From assembly GCA_023261685.1 (NCBI GenBank), contig JAHFOM010000017.1, forward strand, positions 1 to 8,211: a stretch of 8,211 bases of DNA, given 5' to 3'. Position 1 is the stretch's first letter. The number at the start of each line of letters is the position of its first letter. Source of the stretch: Candidatus Moraniibacteriota bacterium. GTDB lineage: Bacteria; Patescibacteriota; Minisyncoccia; Moranbacterales; UBA1568. Under the pieces are notes generated by a model. That model was not told where the DNA came from and ran no database searches. It saw nothing but the letters and a program-made list of their open reading frames with translations. This document shows, one piece after another, positions 6,044 through 8,211 of this stretch. A program made the position numbers and the translations under genes.

Positions 6044-6070
6044 AAAACCCTCTCGAACAGAGAGGGTTTT
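6044..6070. terminator. Bidirectional Rho-independent terminator between tRNA cluster and SIMPL gene
   Basis: AAAACCCTCTC (6044-6054) pairs perfectly with GAGAGGGTTTT (6060-6070) around a 5-nt loop. The TTTT end serves + strand tRNA transcripts and the AAAA end, read on the other strand, serves the minus-strand SIMPL gene that stops at 6099. Confidence 0.85.
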
Positions 6071-6098
6071 ACGTTTCAAATCCGATCAGACAAGTCCG

Positions 6099-6869
6099 TC
6101 AATTCTTGATTTCGTAGACAATAGTGACACGAACAGTATCGGACTGGGTGCCGGGCTCGATGACCGGAGATACTGATTTTGCTTCTGCCATCATACTGCT
6201 ACCACCTATTCCCCTGTCTCCGGAATACATTGGCAGTACATCTTGATCTTCATACAGCGAGACCAGCTTCCCGAGTCGGAAATTTCCAGCCTTGGCAATC
6301 TCCTTCGCTTTCTTCTGTGCTTTTTTGATGGCCTCGGTGCGTGCTTTCTGTCTGGCATCAGCATCATCATCGACTACGAAGCTGACTTGAGAAACTGTGT
6401 TGGCACCTTTTGTCGTCACCCCCGAAAGGATTTCTCCTAATACTTCCATATTCCGTACTTTGACAGCAAGCTCCTGAGTCAGCGTATAGCCGGAAATGAA
6501 TGCTTGGGGACAAACAGAAAGACCTTGGCAATTCGGATAGGTATAACGCGGTACAAGCGTATACTGACTCGTCTCTAGATCCTTCTTCTCTATACCCTGC
6601 TCCTGAAGAAAAGCATCGATGGTATTCATCTTCTCCGTATTCTCTTTTTGGATAGACACTACATTCATATCGCCCTCAGTCAAAACACTTACCCGAAATG
6701 TCGCGATATCATTCGCTGTCTCCATTTTTGCCTCCCCATCGACCGTAAACGTCCTGGCAGGATACGCCTGATTGACAGAGCGACCGTACTGATAGACATA
6801 CGCTACGGCAACAAGAGTCAATATGACAAACGCCACGCCTTTTATCTGTTGTATAATATTCTCTGACAT
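6099..6869 (-). CDS. SIMPL-domain (DUF541) protein with N-terminal membrane anchor, 256 aa
   Basis: N-terminal hydrophobic helix at about 10-27 (GVAFVILTLVAVAYVYQYG) anchors or exports the protein; the rest is a SIMPL domain. Family features: FTVDGEAKMETANDIATFRVSV at the start, then the long helix with NTEKMNTIDAFLQEQGIEKKDLETSQYTLVPRY, SGYTLTQELAVKV, LGEILSGVTTKGANTVSQVSF, and the charged helix ARTEAIKKAQKKAKEIAKAGNFRLGKLVSLYE. SIMPL proteins are periplasmic or surface proteins of poorly known function (BP26 of Brucella is an oligomeric member; a mouse namesake acts in signalling). C114 and C120 (CQGLSVC) sit in an insertion and could form a small disulphide loop. No Shine-Dalgarno precedes the ATG. 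It is monocistronic: terminator on one side, divergent tRNA promoter on the other. Confidence 0.93.
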   Translation of the reverse strand: MSENIIQQIKGVAFVILTLVAVAYVYQYGRSVNQAYPARTFTVDGEAKMETANDIATFRVSVLTEGDMNVVSIQKENTEKMNTIDAFLQEQGIEKKDLETSQYTLVPRYTYPNCQGLSVCPQAFISGYTLTQELAVKVRNMEVLGEILSGVTTKGANTVSQVSFVVDDDADARQKARTEAIKKAQKKAKEIAKAGNFRLGKLVSLYEDQDVLPMYSGDRGIGGSSMMAEAKSVSPVIEPGTQSDTVRVTIVYEIKN

Positions 6870-6889
6870 ACGAAAAATAACAGCAAATT

Positions 6890-6917
6890 ATGATGTACTC
6901 AGTATACATCATTTTTT
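6890..6917. promoter_or_regulatory. Palindrome with T6 tract in the divergent SIMPL / tRNA-Arg region
   Basis: ATGATGTA (6890-6897) and TACATCAT (6905-6912) are perfect 8-nt inverted arms around a 7-nt spacer, followed on the + strand by TTTTTT (6912-6917). On the minus strand a -10-like TATACT falls between and across the arms, 20-odd nt upstream of the SIMPL ATG. It could be an operator for the SIMPL gene or an intrinsic terminator shielding the tRNA promoter; the sequence does not decide. I found no good -35 for the minus strand. Confidence 0.5.
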
Positions 6918-6921
6918 CCGT

Positions 6922-6950
6922 TTGACGTAGCCTCATCTTTGCGGTAGGTT
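6922..6950 (+). promoter_or_regulatory. Promoter of tRNA-Arg(TCG)
   Basis: TTGACG (6922-6927), 17 bp, then TAGGTT (6945-6950). The -35 is identical to that of the other tRNA promoter at 5623. The predicted start near 6957 leaves a leader of about 10 nt before the tRNA. Confidence 0.6.
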
Positions 6951-6967
6951 GAGTATTGTGTTCTTAT

Positions 6968-7042
6968 GCCCTTGTAGCTTAATGGATAAAGCTCCGGTCT
7001 TCGGAACCGGCAATGGGGGTTCGATTCCCTCCAAGGGCACCA
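6968..7042 (+). tRNA. tRNA-Arg (anticodon TCG), CCA encoded
   Basis: Acceptor GCCCTTG/CAAGGGC, D stem GCTT/AAGC with loop AATGGATA, anticodon stem CCGGT/ACCGG with loop CTTCGGA giving TCG (reads CGA and, by wobble, other CGN), T stem GGGGG/CCCTC with one G-T wobble, normal TTCGATT T loop, discriminator A at 7039 followed by CCA (7040-7042). It is the only one of the four tRNAs here with an encoded CCA. I see no clear terminator after it; the hairpin near 7056-7073 is followed by A, not T. Confidence 0.95.
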
Positions 7043-7110
7043 ATACAGAACAGCGTGGCTTTTTCAAGGCCAAAAAATATCCCGTATCTTAGAGCTATCG
7101 TTCAGACTTT

Positions 7111-7497
7111 CTAAACGAGAAAATATCCAAGCAGCGCGACGGCAACACCGATGCCGAAAGCAGCAGTAACGATCTGCCACGCCTTCCGACGATCTTGACT
7201 ACGAAATTCTGCCTGCACGACAGTGTCAGTTTTCCCAAGATTTCCCACATTAAAGAGCGAGGCGAATCCGAAATAAGCGCAAAAGTGACTGTATGCCTGC
7301 ACGAAGCCCATCGCCGACATTGAAGCCGGAAAAAAGAGCGCGAGACGCCATACAGCGGGTGTCTCCAGCCACACGAACACTCCCCATACGATAATCGTCA
7401 CAACGGCCCCGCCCCAACCGGCCCGCATCCGGCGTTTGATTTCTTGCGTGCCCATATTGCACACCCCCGGTATATACTCACTTTTTATTGTTTCCAT
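7111..7497 (-). CDS. Small membrane protein of unknown function, 128 aa
   Basis: I do not recognise the family. A charged N-terminus (QEIKRRMRAGW) leads into a first hydrophobic helix (about 29-46, AVVTIIVWGVFVWL), a second amphipathic-hydrophobic stretch (51-82) containing FFPASMSAMGFVQAYSHFCAYFG, a polar loop (84-106, GNLGKTDTVVQAEFRSQDRRK), and a C-terminal helix (107-127). The GFVQAYSHFC stretch, rich in aromatic and small residues with a Cys, looks like a conserved core and would be the place to seek homologues. A second start at ATG 7455 (MGTQEIKRRM) is possible: it has GGGGGTG upstream, which is the only Shine-Dalgarno-like stretch in front of any gene here, and would remove 14 residues. 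It lies 47 nt downstream of the next minus-strand gene and is probably cotranscribed with it. Confidence 0.7.
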   Translation of the reverse strand: METIKSEYIPGVCNMGTQEIKRRMRAGWGGAVVTIIVWGVFVWLETPAVWRLALFFPASMSAMGFVQAYSHFCAYFGFASLFNVGNLGKTDTVVQAEFRSQDRRKAWQIVTAAFGIGVAVALLGYFLV

Positions 7498-7544
7498 AGT
7501 GATACGATTACTGATTATTCTATCTCTGTAGATCGTATGTGTTC

Positions 7545-7955
7545 CTAACGAGGTATGGCGGTTTTTGTCAGACGAACAAGGGTGGGAACCGTGATACCGG
7601 CCACCACGACGTGCATCACCATCAACGCCCAGATACCGGCCGTCGTTGCTCCAGCAAAAAATGGAATATCAAAAAAGAAAAGTGGGATGTCCATAAAAAA
7701 GGAAAGGGCAAGCGCTCCCCACGAGATATGCACAAAAAGAGGGTTGGGATTTTGAGCATACTTGCGAACCAATGCAAACACGGCCGTCGCGCCAACAACT
7801 GCTATGAGCGTCCAAAACGTCACGGGTATCACGGACAGAGACTTGAAATGCGGTGCGAGTGGCTGAGTACAGAATAAAACGATAAGATTAGCAAGAACAC
7901 TGCCAAAAAGAGCGACAAGCGCAGATTGCCATAGTGGCAAATCGATCAATTTCAT
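7545..7955 (-). CDS. Four-helix membrane protein, DUF6069-like, 136 aa
   Basis: Four predicted membrane helices (about 10-29, 41-64, 75-97 and 103-126) with short loops, including RKYAQNPNPLFVHISWGALALSF between helices 2 and 3 and a final MHVVVAGITVP helix. This layout, the P-rich loop before helix 3 and the MH-V-A-I-VP ending resemble DUF6069 membrane proteins, whose function is unknown; that assignment is from memory of the pattern and is moderate. I chose ATG 7955 rather than 8018 because a perfect TATAAT box (minus strand, 7980-7975) lies between them, so a transcript from it would begin near 7968 and could not include the longer start. No Shine-Dalgarno is visible. First gene of a likely two-gene minus-strand unit. 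Confidence 0.72.
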   Translation of the reverse strand: MKLIDLPLWQSALVALFGSVLANLIVLFCTQPLAPHFKSLSVIPVTFWTLIAVVGATAVFALVRKYAQNPNPLFVHISWGALALSFFMDIPLFFFDIPFFAGATTAGIWALMVMHVVVAGITVPTLVRLTKTAIPR

Positions 7956-7974
7956 ACAATAAAGAATGAAAGAA

Positions 7975-7980
7975 ATTATA
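7975..7980 (-). promoter_or_regulatory. -10 box (TATAAT) of the two-gene membrane-protein unit
   Basis: A perfect TATAAT on the minus strand, 20 nt upstream of ATG 7955. The -35 region 17 bp further (CTCTCC) is poor, so the promoter may need an activator or be weak. It predicts a leader of only about 13 nt. Confidence 0.5.
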
Positions 7981-8136
7981 CCCTCAGTGTACACGCCGGA
8001 GAGAAATAATACAAGCATTTTTTACAAAAAATCCTTACACTGATTTTGATACCCACCAATAACGGGTATTACCCCGGCAAGTCCTGTACCCAATCCCTCC
8101 TGCGACAAACCGCGGGACATTGAACCGCTGTTACTG

Positions 8137-8179
8137 TCCGCCAGCTAGCGGATCGGAAACGAGAGTAAACTTTCGTTTC
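8137..8179. repeat. REP-like palindrome and adjoining hairpin in the right-hand intergenic region
   Basis: TCCGCCAGCTAGCGGA (8137-8152) is a 16-nt palindrome broken only by one C-A pair. Four bases on, GAAACGA (8156-8162) pairs with TCGTTTC (8173-8179), extendable inward by a wobble and an A-T. The stretch beyond (8174-8199) carries CGTTTCACTCACTTCGTTTG, an interrupted CGTTT direct repeat. The arrangement suggests an interspersed intergenic repeat. The remainder of 8019-8136 shows no gene, RNA or promoter that I can support. Confidence 0.5.
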
Positions 8180-8211
8180 ACTCACTTCGTTTGGCAATAA
8201 ACTCGCTGGGA

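Noticed and set aside
7054..7080. Hairpin TGGC...GCCA after tRNA-Arg(TCG) as a terminator
   Set aside because: It is followed by an A run on the + strand and by mixed sequence on the minus strand, so it has no T-tract in either reading direction.
1..8211. CRISPR array, transposon, prophage or defence island
   Set aside because: No regularly spaced repeats, transposase, integrase, terminal inverted repeats or defence-type domains were found on either strand.

Overview
The window looks like a piece of a bacterial chromosome from a small-genome lineage, most likely Candidate Phyla Radiation (Patescibacteria, Parcubacteria-like). This is inferred from the gene mix (an oversized valS, a minimal PrsW-like protease, Hsp20, a VanW-domain protein, a SIMPL protein and small orphan membrane proteins), the general absence of Shine-Dalgarno sequences, short heptanucleotide repeats, and tRNAs mostly lacking an encoded CCA. 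UGA is read as stop, so the code is not the one in which UGA encodes glycine. No phylogenetic marker here settles the taxonomy.

Layout: positions 1-3018 (+) hold the 3' part of valyl-tRNA synthetase, whose zinc knuckle is interrupted by a complete histidine-phosphatase domain. Next on the + strand are a 160-residue PrsW-like intramembrane protease (3115-3597), an Hsp20 small heat-shock protein with its own strong promoter (3710-4246), and an exported or anchored VanW-domain protein (4332-5621). A near-consensus promoter and a hairpin/T-tract follow, then three + strand tRNAs: Lys(CTT), Arg(TCT) and His(GTG). A bidirectional terminator (6044-6070) separates these from a minus-strand SIMPL (DUF541) protein (6099-6869). 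Upstream of that gene are an 8-bp-arm palindrome and a fourth tRNA, Arg(TCG), on the + strand with its own promoter. The right end carries two small minus-strand membrane protein genes (7111-7497 and 7545-7955), probably cotranscribed, and about 250 bp of non-coding sequence with a REP-like palindrome.

Themes: translation (ValRS and four tRNAs) and cell-envelope or protein quality control (PrsW-like protease, Hsp20, VanW, SIMPL). There is no mobile element, CRISPR array or obvious defence system. The most unusual items are the catalytically intact phosphatase domain nested in ValRS, an 18-bp perfectly paired extended acceptor stem around tRNA-His, and two tRNAs with C instead of the near-universal T at T-loop position 55.
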